NCBI RefSeq assembly: GCF_905397395.1
Contig: NZ_CAJPVH010000003.1
Span: 142,148 to 206,147 of the forward strand
DNA from: Cupriavidus campinensis
GTDB taxonomy: Bacteria > Pseudomonadota > Gammaproteobacteria > Burkholderiales > Burkholderiaceae
Direction: 5' to 3'
Length of the DNA stretch: 64,000 bases
The notes beneath the pieces are model-generated. The model saw nothing but the letters and a program-made list of their open reading frames with translations. It ran no database searches and was not told the DNA's origin. Of the stretch, positions 37,114-49,267 are shown in pieces. A program made the translations under genes and the position numbers. Every line of letters starts with the position of its first letter. Within the stretch, counting starts at the first letter, position 1.

Positions 37114-38436
37114 ATGTTCGTCCTGACCCTGATTCTCCTCGTCCTGATAAGCGCGTTCTTCTCGATTTCGGAGATCGCGCTGACCGCCGCCCGGCGCACC
37201 AAGCTCCAGGTCCTGTCCGAGCGCGGCGACCACCGCGCCACCAAGGTGCTGCGGCTCAAGGAAGAGCCCGGCAACTTCTTCACCATCGTGCAGATCGGCG
37301 TGAACAGCGTGGCCATCCTCGCCGGTATCCTGGGCGAGAAGCACGTCTCCGATCTCGTCTTCGCGGCGCTGACTCCCTACATGAGTGCCGCCCACGCCCT
37401 GCGCGTGGCCAATATCGGCTCCTTCCTGGTGGTGACGCTGCTGTTCATCCAGTTCGCGGACCTGATTCCGAAGCGCATCGCCATGACCTTCCCCGAGCGC
37501 TGCGCGGTAGTGGTGATCGGGCCGATTCTCACGCTGCTGCGCGTGCTGAAGCCGGTGGTGTGGATCTTCAACGCGGCGGCGGACGCCATGCTGAAGCTGC
37601 TCGGCATCCCGACCAAGCCGGTGGACCAGATCACCACCGAGGATATCGCCGCGATGGTCGATGCCGGCGCCGAGGCCGGTGTGCTCCACAAGCACGAGCT
37701 GCACCTGATCGAAAACGTGTTCGAACTGGATTCGAAGGGCATCACGGCGATCATGACCCCGCGCGACGACGTGATCTTCCTGACGCTGGATGAGACCGCC
37801 GACAGCGTGCGGCGCAAGCTGGTCAGCCAGCCGCACGCGCAGTACCCGGTCTGCGGGCACGACCTGGACGACGTGCTCGGCTACATCGACTCAAAGGACA
37901 TCCTGCAACGGCTACTGGCCGACGAGAGCGCCACGGTGCTCGGCAACATCGGCCGGCATCACGACAAGAACGTGCTGGTGATTCCGGACACACTGACGCT
38001 GTCCGAGTCCCTGACGCGATTCCGAGAGATGCACGAGAGCTTTGCCGTGGTGATGAACGAGTACGGGCTCGTGGTAGGCATCGTCACGCTCGACGACATC
38101 GTCGGCGCGCTGATGGGAGACATCCTCTATTCGGCCGAGGACGAGCAGATCGTGCGGCGCGACGAGACGTCATGGCTGGTGGACGGCGTGACGCCGCTGG
38201 TGGACCTCAAGAAGGCGCTCGAGCTCGATTCGCTGCCCGGCGAGGACTACGTCGATACGGCCGCCGGCCTGGTGATCTACTCGCTGAAGCGGATTCCGAA
38301 GAAGTCCGAGTCAATCACCGTGGCGGGCTACCGCTTCGAGGTGCTGGACATCGATCATCACAAGATCGACCAGCTATTGGTGTCGCGGCTGCCGGGCGCG
38401 GCGGCGCCGACCGCCGCGACGGCAGCGGATCGCTGA
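37114..38436 (+). CDS. CNNM/CBS-domain membrane protein (CorC/HlyC family)
   Basis: 440 residues. Parts in order: a CNNM/DUF21 membrane domain (about 1-170, with ILLVLISAFFSISEIALTAARR at the N terminus), two CBS domains (about 205-325; MTPRDDVIFLTLDE and HESFAVVMNEYGLVVGIVTLDDIV), and a C-terminal CorC_HlyC domain (about 345-425). Members act in Mg2+/Co2+ efflux or resistance; older names call them hemolysin-like. No signal for toxin function exists. It ends one base before the stop of the convergent SDR gene. Confidence 0.92.
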   Translation: MFVLTLILLVLISAFFSISEIALTAARRTKLQVLSERGDHRATKVLRLKEEPGNFFTIVQIGVNSVAILAGILGEKHVSDLVFAALTPYMSAAHALRVANIGSFLVVTLLFIQFADLIPKRIAMTFPERCAVVVIGPILTLLRVLKPVVWIFNAAADAMLKLLGIPTKPVDQITTEDIAAMVDAGAEAGVLHKHELHLIENVFELDSKGITAIMTPRDDVIFLTLDETADSVRRKLVSQPHAQYPVCGHDLDDVLGYIDSKDILQRLLADESATVLGNIGRHHDKNVLVIPDTLTLSESLTRFREMHESFAVVMNEYGLVVGIVTLDDIVGALMGDILYSAEDEQIVRRDETSWLVDGVTPLVDLKKALELDSLPGEDYVDTAAGLVIYSLKRIPKKSESITVAGYRFEVLDIDHHKIDQLLVSRLPGAAAPTAATAADR

Positions 38437-38437
38437 C

Positions 38438-39202
38438 TCAGGTCCGGGTGATGGAGAGGCCGCCGTCCACCAGGGATGCGGTGCCGGTCACGAACGCCGA
38501 GTCGTCGGAGGCCAGGTACAGCACCGAGCGCGCCAGTTCCTCGGGCTGGCCCACGCGCTTGAGCGCGTGCAGGTTGGTGATGAACGACTGCGCTTCCGCC
38601 GTGTCGTTCTTTTCGCGATACATATCCGTTTCCACGGCGCCCGGCAGGATCGCATTGACGCGCACGCCCTGCGGCCCGTATTCCGCCGCCAGCGCCTGCG
38701 TCAGGCCGATCAGGCCAGCCTTGCTGGCGGCGTAGGCGGCCGTGCCGGGGAAACCGACCGTGTAGCCCACGAACGTCGACGTGAAGATGACCGATCCACT
38801 GCCCTGCTTCGCCATCTGTGCGATCTGGTACTTGGCGCCGAGGAACGCGCCGGTCAGGTTGATCGCCAGCGTCTCGTTCCAGCCAGCTTCCGACACCTCG
38901 GTGCTCGGGCCGCCCTCGCCCAGCGTGCCCGCGTTGTTGAAGGCGATGTCGAGCTTGCCGTACTGCTCGACCGCCAGATCCACCAGCGCGCGGGCATAGC
39001 TTTCCTGCCGGACGTCGCCCGCCAGTGCCACGGCCTCGCCGCCAGCCGCGCGGATGCGGGCCACAAGGGCGTCCAGTTCCGCCTGGCGCCGCGCGCCAAC
39101 CACGACCTTCGCGCCCTCCTTCGCAAACAATTCCGCAGTGGCCAGGCCAATGCCGCTGCTCGCACCCGTGATGATCGCCACCTTGCCGTTCAGTCGTTCC
39201 AT
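38438..39202 (-). CDS. Short-chain dehydrogenase/reductase
   Basis: 254 residues from the ATG at 39202, which has GGAG 7 bases upstream; an earlier ATG at 39253 does not. Classical SDR: NAD(P) motif TGASSGIG (residues 12-19), NNAG (about 88), catalytic Ser near 142 in IFTSTFVGY, and Tyr-x-x-x-Lys as YAASK (about 157-161). The C-terminal LASDDSAFVTGTASLVDGGLS is typical. An Arg at the end of the second strand (GARRQ) suggests NADP use. Substrate is unknown. The divergent LysR gene at 39346 probably regulates it. Confidence 0.9.
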   Translation of the reverse strand: MERLNGKVAIITGASSGIGLATAELFAKEGAKVVVGARRQAELDALVARIRAAGGEAVALAGDVRQESYARALVDLAVEQYGKLDIAFNNAGTLGEGGPSTEVSEAGWNETLAINLTGAFLGAKYQIAQMAKQGSGSVIFTSTFVGYTVGFPGTAAYAASKAGLIGLTQALAAEYGPQGVRVNAILPGAVETDMYREKNDTAEAQSFITNLHALKRVGQPEELARSVLYLASDDSAFVTGTASLVDGGLSITRT

Positions 39203-39345
39203 GATGTGCTCCGGTTTCCGTTGATTTGATCCATCGATTTCGGTTCGGCACACCCATGTGCGCCGCGTCTGAACACAGTATGGGCGCTGGGATTAGATAG
39301 CGGTATAGTGCTAATTACGATTCTGCTTTTCGGAAAAACCGAACA

Positions 39346-40245
39346 ATGTTCAAACTTGAAGGCGTGGCGAGTTTCGTGGCGGTGGCCGAGTCCGGGTCGA
39401 TTACGGAGGCGGCGCGGCGGCTGCACCTGTCGAAGTCGGTAGTCAGCGAGCGGCTGGCCGAGATTGAGCAGGGGCTGGGCGCGCGCCTGCTTCACCGCAC
39501 CACACGGCGGGTCAGCCTGACGGAAGACGGCGCCGCGTTCCTGGAACGTGCCACCCGGATCCTGCGGGAAGTGGAGGACGCCGCGGCGGAAATGGCCGAG
39601 CGGCGCGGCACGCTGTCCGGCCCGCTGCGGATTGCCGCGCCGGTGACATTCGGGCGCATGCACCTGGGGCCGGCGCTCTATCCGTTCCTGGCCCGGCATC
39701 CCGACATTGATCTCTTGCTAGACCTGGACGATCGCCGCGTGGATGCGGCATCGGAAGGCTACGACGCGGTGATCCGCCACGGCGCCGTCGGCGATTCGCG
39801 GCTGGTGGCCTGGCCCCTGGCACCGAGCCGCCGGCTGCTCGTGGCATCGCCGGCCTACCTCGACCAATGCGGCGCGCCTGATTCGCCCGAGGCCTTGCAG
39901 CGTCATCACGGCATTTTCTATACGAACCGGGGTATCGCGGACTGGTCGTTCCTGCAGGACGGCGAGATGATTTCCCTGCGCGCCCGCGCCCGCCTGCGGG
40001 TCAACAACGGCGACATGATGCTCGACGCGGCGCTGGCCGGTCTCGGCATCGCGCTATTGCCAACCTTCCTGGCCGGCGCTGCATTGAAGTCGGGGGCGTT
40101 GCGGAGCGTGGACATCGGCGTGCAGCCGGCAGCCGAGTCGATCTACGTCGCCCATGCGGAAGGCCGACGCGCGTCCGCCAAGCTGCGGGCGCTGGTGGAG
40201 CACCTGCGCGAAGCGATCGGCAGTCCGCCTTATTGGGACGTGTAG
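39346..40245 (+). CDS. LysR-type regulator
   Basis: 299 residues. The N-terminal helix-turn-helix is ITEAARRLHLSKSVVSERLAEIEQGLGARLLHRTTRRV, and the rest is a standard LysR effector domain with the family phrase GLGIALLPTFLAG. It looks like the large CrgA/AaeR-type subgroup that regulates neighbouring oxidoreductases. The 143-bp gap to the divergent SDR gene contains several T/A-rich stretches where a LysR T-N11-A box could lie (for example around 39300-39320). It is followed by the tRNA-Ser gene on the opposite strand. Confidence 0.9.
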   Translation: MFKLEGVASFVAVAESGSITEAARRLHLSKSVVSERLAEIEQGLGARLLHRTTRRVSLTEDGAAFLERATRILREVEDAAAEMAERRGTLSGPLRIAAPVTFGRMHLGPALYPFLARHPDIDLLLDLDDRRVDAASEGYDAVIRHGAVGDSRLVAWPLAPSRRLLVASPAYLDQCGAPDSPEALQRHHGIFYTNRGIADWSFLQDGEMISLRARARLRVNNGDMMLDAALAGLGIALLPTFLAGAALKSGALRSVDIGVQPAAESIYVAHAEGRRASAKLRALVEHLREAIGSPPYWDV

Positions 40246-40271
40246 ATCGGATGTGGGGGGGAGGACGAGCA

Positions 40272-40310
40272 GAAAAACAAAACCGACGCCTGCTTGCACA
40301 GTGCGTCGGT
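40272..40310 (-). terminator. Terminator after tRNA-Ser
   Basis: On the minus strand ACCGACGC ... GCGTCGGT (8-bp stem, 13-base loop) is followed by TTTGTTTTT. It lies 56 bp beyond the tRNA 3' end and also faces the end of the LysR gene. Confidence 0.7.
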
Positions 40311-40364
40311 CTGAGTGTTACTACTGTTTGTTGCTCACCCGATGTTGCTGGGTGGCTTCTTATG

Positions 40365-40455
<91 letters not shown>

Positions 40456-40536
40456 GGTAACTTGGTCGTCCTTGCGGCGAAACCAAGATTATAGCGATGT
40501 AGCACCCGCCTTTGCAAGCGGCTTGCGCAATAATTT

Positions 40537-41931
<1,395 letters not shown>

Positions 41932-41986
41932 TCAGCGCCCTTTTTCCCGCCTTCTTCCCGCCTTGTCCGGCATTTTCAGAGTCGTC

Positions 41987-43330
41987 TCAGTCTTTCTCAT
42001 CACGCTTATCCGACCGATGTTCGCGGTGCCAGGCCGCGTCGAGGTCGCGCAGATGGCGCAGTTTGTCGCCGATCTTGCCTTCCAGGCCGCGCGGCGTGGG
42101 CTGGTACCAGTCCTGGCGGCGCAGGTCGTCCGGCAGGTAGTGCTCGCCGGCCGCATAAGCCTCGGGCTCGTCGTGCGCGTAGCGGTAGGCATGGCCGTAG
42201 CCGAGTTCCTTCATCAGCTTGGTCGGCGCGTTGCGCAGGTGCACCGGCACCTGGCGCGACTTGTCCTTGGCCACGAAGGCCCGCGCGGCGTTGTAGGCGT
42301 TGTAGCCGGCATTCGACTTCGGGGCGATGGCGAGGTACAGCAGCGCCTGGGCCAGCGCCAGTTCGCCCTCGGGCGAGCCGAGCCGCTCATAGGTCTCGGC
42401 CGCATCCAATGTGATGCGTGCGGCACGTGGATCGGCGAGCCCGATGTCCTCCCAGGCCATGCGCACGATGCGCCGCGCCAGATAGCGCGGATCGGCGCCG
42501 CCGTCGAGCATGCGGCAGAACCAGTACAGCGTGCCGTCCGGATCGGACCCGCGCACGGACTTGTGCAGCGCGCTGATCTGGTCGTAGAACGCATCGCCGC
42601 CCTTGTCGAAGCGGCGCAGGTTCTCGGCCAGCGCGCTGCCCAGCAGCGCCGTGTCGATGCGGTCCTGCCCCGCGTTGCGGGCCGCGCGCGCGACGATCTC
42701 TATATTGTTCAGCAGCTTGCGTCCGTCGCCGTCGGCCGAGCCGACGATCAGCTGCAGCGCCTCGTCCTCCCAGGCCAGCCCGCCCAGTTCCTCGCTGGCG
42801 CGCAGCACAAGCTGCTTCAGTTCGGCGTCATCCAGGCTCTTCAGCACGTAGACCGCCGCCCGGGACAACAGCGCGCCGTTGACCTCGAACGACGGGTTTT
42901 CCGTGGTGGCGCCAATGAATGTAAACAGGCCGCTTTCCACATGCGGCAGGAAGGCGTCCTGCTGGCTCTTGTTGAAGCGGTGCACCTCGTCGACGAATAC
43001 CAGCGTGCGGCGGCCATGGGCGCGGTACTGCTCGGCGCGCTCCACCGCCTCGCGGATGTCCTTGACGCCCGACAGCACGGCCGACAGCGCGATGAACTCG
43101 GCATCGAACGCGTTGGCCATCAGCCGCGCCAGCGTGGTCTTGCCCACGCCGGGTGGGCCCCACAGGATCATCGAATGCGGCTCGCCGGAGGCAAACGCCA
43201 CGCGCAGCGGCTTGCCGGCCCCCAGCAGGTGCTGCTGGCCGATGACCTCGTCGATGGTGCGCGGGCGCAGGCGTTCCGCCAGCGGTTGCCGGGAACGTTC
43301 AGGGGGGTCGGAAAACAGCGAATCCGCCAC
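41987..43330 (-). CDS. rarA: Replication-associated recombination protein A (RarA/MgsA)
   Basis: 447 residues, AAA+ clamp-loader-like ATPase that works at stalled forks with SSB. Walker A is WGPPGVGKTTLA, Walker B VFVDEVHRFNKSQQDAFLP, and sensor 1 GATTENPSF. The C-terminal RarA-specific tetramerisation part (KSVRGSDPDGTLYWFCRML, RRIVRMAWEDIGLADP) is complete. The charged tail ends in RSDKRDEKD. In close relatives lolA and ftsK would follow upstream on this strand; here two plus-strand genes come between. Confidence 0.95.
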   Translation of the reverse strand: MADSLFSDPPERSRQPLAERLRPRTIDEVIGQQHLLGAGKPLRVAFASGEPHSMILWGPPGVGKTTLARLMANAFDAEFIALSAVLSGVKDIREAVERAEQYRAHGRRTLVFVDEVHRFNKSQQDAFLPHVESGLFTFIGATTENPSFEVNGALLSRAAVYVLKSLDDAELKQLVLRASEELGGLAWEDEALQLIVGSADGDGRKLLNNIEIVARAARNAGQDRIDTALLGSALAENLRRFDKGGDAFYDQISALHKSVRGSDPDGTLYWFCRMLDGGADPRYLARRIVRMAWEDIGLADPRAARITLDAAETYERLGSPEGELALAQALLYLAIAPKSNAGYNAYNAARAFVAKDKSRQVPVHLRNAPTKLMKELGYGHAYRYAHDEPEAYAAGEHYLPDDLRRQDWYQPTPRGLEGKIGDKLRHLRDLDAAWHREHRSDKRDEKD

Positions 43331-43510
43331 GATGGCTCTACCTCTTGGATCTGGGCGCGCGCGGCCTTGCCGCGGCGCGGAACGTGACAGTGTAGACCAT
43401 CGCCGGAGGGCCTAAAGAATCCCTTCAACCTTGCCGATAACGTCCAATGGCCCGTGTATCACCCGACCGGGCGTGGCAGACGTTCATCGGTTACAAGTTC
43501 GAGGATCCCT

Positions 43511-44194
43511 ATGCTGCGTTACCGCATGCTGTTGTTCAAGATGTCCCGCCTCGCGAGCAAGAACAAGCTCAGCGGCGTGGAAGAAATCTCGTTGGCAGGG
43601 CAGTTTTCCGAGATGATCGGATCGCAGGAAGAGGCCGACCGCCTGATCGAGGATCTGGTCGACCATGAGAACCCGCAGGTGCGCCGCATCGGGCTGTCCG
43701 CGATCCGGCGCACGCGCCGCTTCGGCGGCCGGCTGCTGATGCCCGCGCTGCTGCGCCGGCTGGCCGACGTGGAAGGCTGGCTGCGGCACGACGCGGTGTG
43801 GATCGTCCAGGAAGGCCAGCTCGATGGCGCCGAACTGCGCGCGGCGCTGCGCCGCGTGGCCGGCAATGTGCGGCTGCCGCAGGATGCGGTGCGGGCTAAG
43901 GCCAATCCGGCCGACGGGCCGCTGCACGCGGCCGTGCGCGCGCGCCAGGCGCTGGACGTACTGATCAAGAAGTCGGCAGAAGCGCACAATGCTGCACTTG
44001 CGGCTGGCGGCGGCCTGCCCGGCGCCACGGACGGCCAGCCCTATGCCCAGGGTTCGGTCGGCCATATCCGCGCCGTGCACCGGCAGTTGCAGCGCAAGAT
44101 GGCGGGGCGCAAGCTCAAAAGCAGCACCAAGCTGCGCTTCAAGAAGGTGGAAAGCCAGTATCCGCCCAACGACAACCGTCGCTTCCTGCTCTGA
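43511..44194 (+). CDS. Unidentified protein with HEAT-like helices
   Basis: 227 residues from the ATG at 43511, which has GAGG 6 bases upstream. I do not recognise a named family. The middle (about 30-110) looks like paired helices of HEAT type: EEADRLIEDLVDHENPQVRRIGLSAIRR, MPALLRRLADVEGWLRHDAVWIV. The C-terminal third is basic (AVHRQLQRKMAGRKLKSSTKLRFKK). No signal peptide or membrane helix. It is transcribed opposite to rarA and lolA and is followed by a small basic gene on the same strand. Confidence 0.75.
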   Translation: MLRYRMLLFKMSRLASKNKLSGVEEISLAGQFSEMIGSQEEADRLIEDLVDHENPQVRRIGLSAIRRTRRFGGRLLMPALLRRLADVEGWLRHDAVWIVQEGQLDGAELRAALRRVAGNVRLPQDAVRAKANPADGPLHAAVRARQALDVLIKKSAEAHNAALAAGGGLPGATDGQPYAQGSVGHIRAVHRQLQRKMAGRKLKSSTKLRFKKVESQYPPNDNRRFLL

Positions 44195-44288
44195 TACCAT
44201 GGGGCTCGCCTTGAGGTTTATCCAGGCTTGCCCAGCTTTTCCAACCCCGCCGGCCCCATGGCCGGCTCGCCAGGAGGAAGCCACTGCC

Positions 44289-44456
44289 ATGGCCATCACG
44301 ACCCGCATCCGCAAGAAGAGGCAATATCGGAAAGCCGTGTTGAAGTTGCGCGCCGCGATCAAGCGCGGCGACGAGGAAGCGATCCGGATCCGGCGCGAGA
44401 AATTGCAGAAGCTGCCGGTGCCGCGCCAGCGCTACGCGCGCGAAGCGCAGGCGTAG
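44289..44456 (+). CDS. Small highly basic protein (55 residues)
   Basis: 55 residues (MAITTRIRKKRQYRKAVLKL start) with 12 Arg, 7 Lys and only 5 acidic residues; nearly all helix-forming. AGGAGG lies about 11 bases upstream of the ATG. Composition suggests a nucleic-acid or ribosome-associated protein, but no family is recognised. It follows the HEAT-like gene by 94 bp on the same strand and may be cotranscribed. The longer reading frame that contains it starts inside that gene and is a shadow. Confidence 0.68.
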   Translation: MAITTRIRKKRQYRKAVLKLRAAIKRGDEEAIRIRREKLQKLPVPRQRYAREAQA

Positions 44457-44495
44457 CCCCGCCCCCGCCAGCACATCGTCTTCAGCCCTCAGTCT

Positions 44496-44915
44496 TCAGC
44501 CCTTGGCCCGGTCGGCCAGCACCTTCATGGCATCCGCAGGCAGCGGGCCATGGCAGGTCCGCTCGCCGCCGGCCACTCCCACCACCAGCCATACCTTGTC
44601 CGGCGCATCGGCCGGATGGAGCAGCCATGCCGGCCCGCGCGCCGCATTGCTGGCCGGCAGGTCTTCCAGCACCCCGCTGTGCGCCGATTGCAACAGCGTG
44701 GCGCACTGGGTGTGCGGCACACGCGTGGCCTTGAGGAAGTCCGGATTGCCGAGCACTTCGGGCATGGCCGTGTCCGACGCACGCAGGAAGGCGTCCACGT
44801 CGAAGCGGTTGGCCGGCGCCTGCGCGCAGGCGGCCAGCAGCAGGACTGCGGAAGCGGCCAGCAGGCGGGGCTTCAGAAAGGACGGCGGAAAATCGGCGGG
44901 CATGGTGGGCCTCAT
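44496..44915 (-). CDS. Putative lipoprotein coupled to lolA
   Basis: 139 residues from the ATG at 44915, which overlaps the lolA stop as ATGA; a second in-frame ATG at 44903 has GAGG 6 bases upstream and is equally possible. A hydrophobic segment ends in a lipobox (LLLAACAQA), so Cys is probably lipidated. The mature part has further Cys residues ([16 protein letters not shown]) that could form a disulfide. I do not recognise the family. Coupling to lolA, the chaperone that carries lipoproteins to the outer membrane, is suggestive but does not show its role. Confidence 0.75.
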   Translation of the reverse strand: MRPTMPADFPPSFLKPRLLAASAVLLLAACAQAPANRFDVDAFLRASDTAMPEVLGNPDFLKATRVPHTQCATLLQSAHSGVLEDLPASNAARGPAWLLHPADAPDKVWLVVGVAGGERTCHGPLPADAMKVLADRAKG

Positions 44916-45550
44916 TGCTTCATCACGTCGGCGCCCTTCGGCACCGTGAAGCGGAACGTGTCCGCCGGCAGCGATGGATTCTTCTGCATCGCCGAGAAAG
45001 TCAGCAGCGTGGTATTGCCGAAGGCATCGCGCAACTCCATCGCCTCCAGGTTGCCGGCCTTGAAGCCGATCTGGATCTTCTCGAACTGGGTGTCCTTGGA
45101 CTTCGGCGTCAGCTCCAGCCACTCCACGCCGTCGCGCGTGGCGCCATTCTTCACATCGAAATTCTTGGTCAGGTCGTTGCTGCCGAACAGGATGGCGGCA
45201 GGGCTGGAGCCCAGCGCGTTGTCCAGCTTGCGCTCGGTCACCTGGTTCAGGTCTTTATCGTAGATGTACAGCGTCTGGCCATCGGCCTGGAGCAGTTGAT
45301 CGTAGGGCTTGGTGTAGCGCCACGTGAACTTGCCGGGGCGCGAGAACGCGAAAGTGCCGCTGGACGTACCGCCGGCCTTGCCTTCGCCGCCCTGCCCCTT
45401 GAGCTGCTTCTGGGTGAATTCGCCACGCGCGGTCTTCACGCTGGTCACAAAGCTCTGCAGCTGGTCGGTCGCGGCGGCCTGGGCGGCCGATGCGGCAGCC
45501 GCCAGCAGCACGAGCGCGGCGCAGGTGGACGCAAGAATGCGATGTCGCAT
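44912..45550 (-). CDS. lolA: Outer-membrane lipoprotein carrier LolA
   Basis: 212 residues. LolA takes lipoproteins from LolCDE and carries them across the periplasm to LolB. A signal peptide ends at AQAAA (about residue 26). Family marks: [51 protein letters not shown], and the C-terminal [12 protein letters not shown] Gly-rich insertion ([15 protein letters not shown]) follows the first strand. The lipoprotein gene overlaps its stop, while ftsK ends 142 bp upstream. Confidence 0.95.
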   Translation of the reverse strand: MRHRILASTCAALVLLAAAASAAQAAATDQLQSFVTSVKTARGEFTQKQLKGQGGEGKAGGTSSGTFAFSRPGKFTWRYTKPYDQLLQADGQTLYIYDKDLNQVTERKLDNALGSSPAAILFGSNDLTKNFDVKNGATRDGVEWLELTPKSKDTQFEKIQIGFKAGNLEAMELRDAFGNTTLLTFSAMQKNPSLPADTFRFTVPKGADVMKQ

Positions 45551-45692
45551 GGAGTCAGCCTTTCCTGAGTAGTGGATGCCCGGTTAGAGCCGGACGCGGG
45601 GCGCCGGATTCCTGTGACCGGGGTAACGGTATGTTACGCGTCACATTTGACGCCGGCCACCCTTGGCCGCCCCTTGGCCGCCCCGGCCGCGT

Positions 45693-48029
45693 CTAGTCGT
45701 CGTCGCGCGCACCCGCCCCGGCGCCGGCCGGCACCAGGATGTCGCGGTTGCCGTTGCCCGACATGGCCGAGACCAGTCCGGCTTTTTCCATATCCTCGAG
45801 CAGCCGCGCGGCGCGGTTGTAGCCGATGCGCAGGTGGCGCTGCACCAGCGAAATCGAAGCCCGGCGGTTCTTGACCACCACCTCGACGGCCTGATCGTAC
45901 AGCGGATCGGCCTCGCCGCCCCCGCCGCCGATGCCGGCGCCGCCGCCCAGGCTGTCGCCCGCGCCATCGCCATCGACCAGCCCGCCCTCGAGAATGCCCT
46001 CGATATAGTTGGCCTCGCCGGATGCCTTGAGCTGCTCCACCACGCGGTGCACTTCCTCATCGGAGACAAAGGCGCCGTGCACGCGTACCGGAAACCCGGT
46101 GCCCGGCGCGAGATAGAGCATGTCGCCCATGCCCAGCAGCGCCTCGGCGCCCTGCTGGTCGAGGATGGTGCGCGAGTCGATCTTGCTGCTGACCTGGAAC
46201 GCGATCCGGGTCGGCACGTTGGCCTTGATCAGGCCGGTAATCACATCCACGGACGGCCGCTGCGTGGCCAGCACCAGATGCAGGCCGGCCGCGCGGGCCT
46301 TCTGGGCGATACGGGCGATCAGTTCCTCGACCTTCTTGCCCACCACCATCATCAGGTCGGCCAGTTCGTCGATGACGATGACGATGGTCGGCAGCTTCTC
46401 GAGCGGCTCGGGGGCGTCCGGCGTCAGGCTGAACGGATTCGGCACCTTTTCCTCGCGCGCCGCCGCCTCGTCGATCTTCTTGTTGTAGCCGGCCAGGTTG
46501 CGCACGCCCAGCTTGCTCATGAGCTTGTAGCGCCGCTCCATCTCGCCCACGGCCCAGTTCAGGGCGTTGCCGGCCTGGCGCATGTCCGTGACCACCGGGC
46601 AGAGCAGGTGCGGAATGCCTTCGTAGACGCTCATTTCCAGCATCTTCGGGTCGATCAGGATCAGGCGCACGGCCTCGGGCTTGGCCTTGTAGAGCAGCGA
46701 CAGGATCATCGCGTTGATGCCCACCGACTTGCCCGAGCCGGTCGTGCCGGCCACCATGCAGTGCGGCATCCTGGCGAGGTCGGCCACCATCGGCTTGCCG
46801 GCGATGTCCTTGCCCAGCGCCATGGTCAGGCTGGACGCGCTTTCGTTGTAGACGTGGGAACCGAGAATTTCAGTCAGGCGAACGGTCTGGCGCTTGGGGT
46901 TCGGCAACTCCAGCCCCATGTAGTTCTTGCCCGGGATGGTTTCCACCACGCGGATCGACACCAGCGACAGCGAACGCGCCAGGTCGCGCGCCAGATTGAC
47001 AATCTGGCTGCCCTTGACGCCGGTAGCCGGCTCGATTTCATAGCGGGTGATGACCGGACCCGGGTAGGCGGCCACGACCTTGACCTCGACGCCAAAGTCC
47101 TTGAGCTTCTTTTCGATCAGCCGCGACGTGAATTCCAGCGTTTCGGCGCTCACCGTCTCCTGATGGGCCGGCACGGGGTCGAGCAGCGACAGCGGCGGCA
47201 GGTCGGAGTCCTGGATATCGGCGAACAGCGGCTGCTGCTTCTCGCGCTCCACCCGCTCGTGCTTGGGCACGGCCTGCGGGCGCACGATCTGCACCGGGGT
47301 GGCTTCCTCCTGGCGCACGCGCTGCACTTCCACGGTCTCGGTCCGTTCCACCTTGGCCGCGGCGCCGATGATGCGGTCCTGCTTCTTCTCGCGGCGGGCC
47401 TTGAAGCCGAGGAACAGCGTTTCGACGAAGCCGCCGACGTGTTCGGCCACGGAGAGCCACGAGAAATGGAAGAACAGCGACAGCCCGATGGCGAACATCA
47501 GCAGCAACAGCAGCGTGGCGCCCGAAAAGCCCAGCGCCAGCTGCAGCCAGCCGCCGAGCAGGTCGCCCAGCACGCCACCCGGCGCCCGGGGCAGCGCGGC
47601 GCGCAGCGGGTACATGCGGATGGCCTCAAGACCCATGCTCGACACCAGCGTCAGGCCGAAGCCGATCCAGCTGATCGCCACGCTGTGCTGCGGATCCGGC
47701 ACGCGCTCGGGCAGTTCGGCGGTCAGGGTGCGCCAGCCGCGCCAGCAGCGGCGCATCAGCAGCACGCTCCACCAGTAGGCGGAAAAGCCGAAGATGAAGA
47801 ACAGCACGTCCGCCACCCAGGCGCCCACGCGGCCGCCCAGATTGTGGATATCCGCCACCTGGCTGGCGTGGGACCAGCCGGGGTCCGCCTTGCTGTAGCT
47901 GGCCAGCACGCACACGAAGCCGAGGGTGACGGCCAGCAGCAGGAACCAGCGCACCTCGCCCAGCAGCTTGCCGATTCGCGAGGGGAGTGCCGACGGGTCG
48001 GTACGGGTAGTGGTGGTAGCGCGGGCCAT
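45693..48029 (-). CDS. ftsK: DNA translocase FtsK
   Basis: 778 residues from the ATG at 48029; a TAAAAT sequence at 48082-48087 (minus strand) may be the promoter and excludes the longer frame. FtsK moves chromosome ends to the septum and activates XerCD. Layout: four membrane helices (about 25-200), a moderate linker, the alpha/beta RecA-like motor (about 330-690; Walker [13 protein letters not shown], Walker [27 protein letters not shown]), a Gly-rich spacer ([12 protein letters not shown], about 695-710), and the winged-helix gamma domain ([27 protein letters not shown]). All parts are present, so it should be functional. Confidence 0.95.
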   Translation of the reverse strand: MARATTTTRTDPSALPSRIGKLLGEVRWFLLLAVTLGFVCVLASYSKADPGWSHASQVADIHNLGGRVGAWVADVLFFIFGFSAYWWSVLLMRRCWRGWRTLTAELPERVPDPQHSVAISWIGFGLTLVSSMGLEAIRMYPLRAALPRAPGGVLGDLLGGWLQLALGFSGATLLLLLMFAIGLSLFFHFSWLSVAEHVGGFVETLFLGFKARREKKQDRIIGAAAKVERTETVEVQRVRQEEATPVQIVRPQAVPKHERVEREKQQPLFADIQDSDLPPLSLLDPVPAHQETVSAETLEFTSRLIEKKLKDFGVEVKVVAAYPGPVITRYEIEPATGVKGSQIVNLARDLARSLSLVSIRVVETIPGKNYMGLELPNPKRQTVRLTEILGSHVYNESASSLTMALGKDIAGKPMVADLARMPHCMVAGTTGSGKSVGINAMILSLLYKAKPEAVRLILIDPKMLEMSVYEGIPHLLCPVVTDMRQAGNALNWAVGEMERRYKLMSKLGVRNLAGYNKKIDEAAAREEKVPNPFSLTPDAPEPLEKLPTIVIVIDELADLMMVVGKKVEELIARIAQKARAAGLHLVLATQRPSVDVITGLIKANVPTRIAFQVSSKIDSRTILDQQGAEALLGMGDMLYLAPGTGFPVRVHGAFVSDEEVHRVVEQLKASGEANYIEGILEGGLVDGDGAGDSLGGGAGIGGGGGEADPLYDQAVEVVVKNRRASISLVQRHLRIGYNRAARLLEDMEKAGLVSAMSGNGNRDILVPAGAGAGARDDD

Positions 48030-48147
48030 GCCTTGGGTTCGGATGATCGCTTCAGATCGCTCGGGGTGGACGATGGCGGCCATTTTAACCTTGCGCGCGC
48101 TATCGGCCCCATTGGAATTTGCAACAGTCGGCAAACGCCAGCCCACT

Positions 48148-49169
<1,022 letters not shown>

Positions 49170-49233
49170 GTAGTGGCCTCCCCTCTCCCTCTGGGAGAGG
49201 GGAGCAAACCCCGGTTTGTCTGGCCAATCCCCT

Positions 49234-49239
49234 TATAAT
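49234..49239 (+). promoter_or_regulatory. Consensus -10 before the Smr gene
   Basis: TATAAT, 29 bp before the start of the Smr-domain gene; no convincing -35. Confidence 0.45.
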
Positions 49240-49267
49240 CGACGCCGAGCCCCCGGAGAATCTTTCC

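Noticed and set aside
37114..38436. Hemolysin name for the CNNM/CBS protein
   Set aside because: The old TlyC/hemolysin label rests on family naming; domain content points to ion efflux, so no toxin role is claimed.
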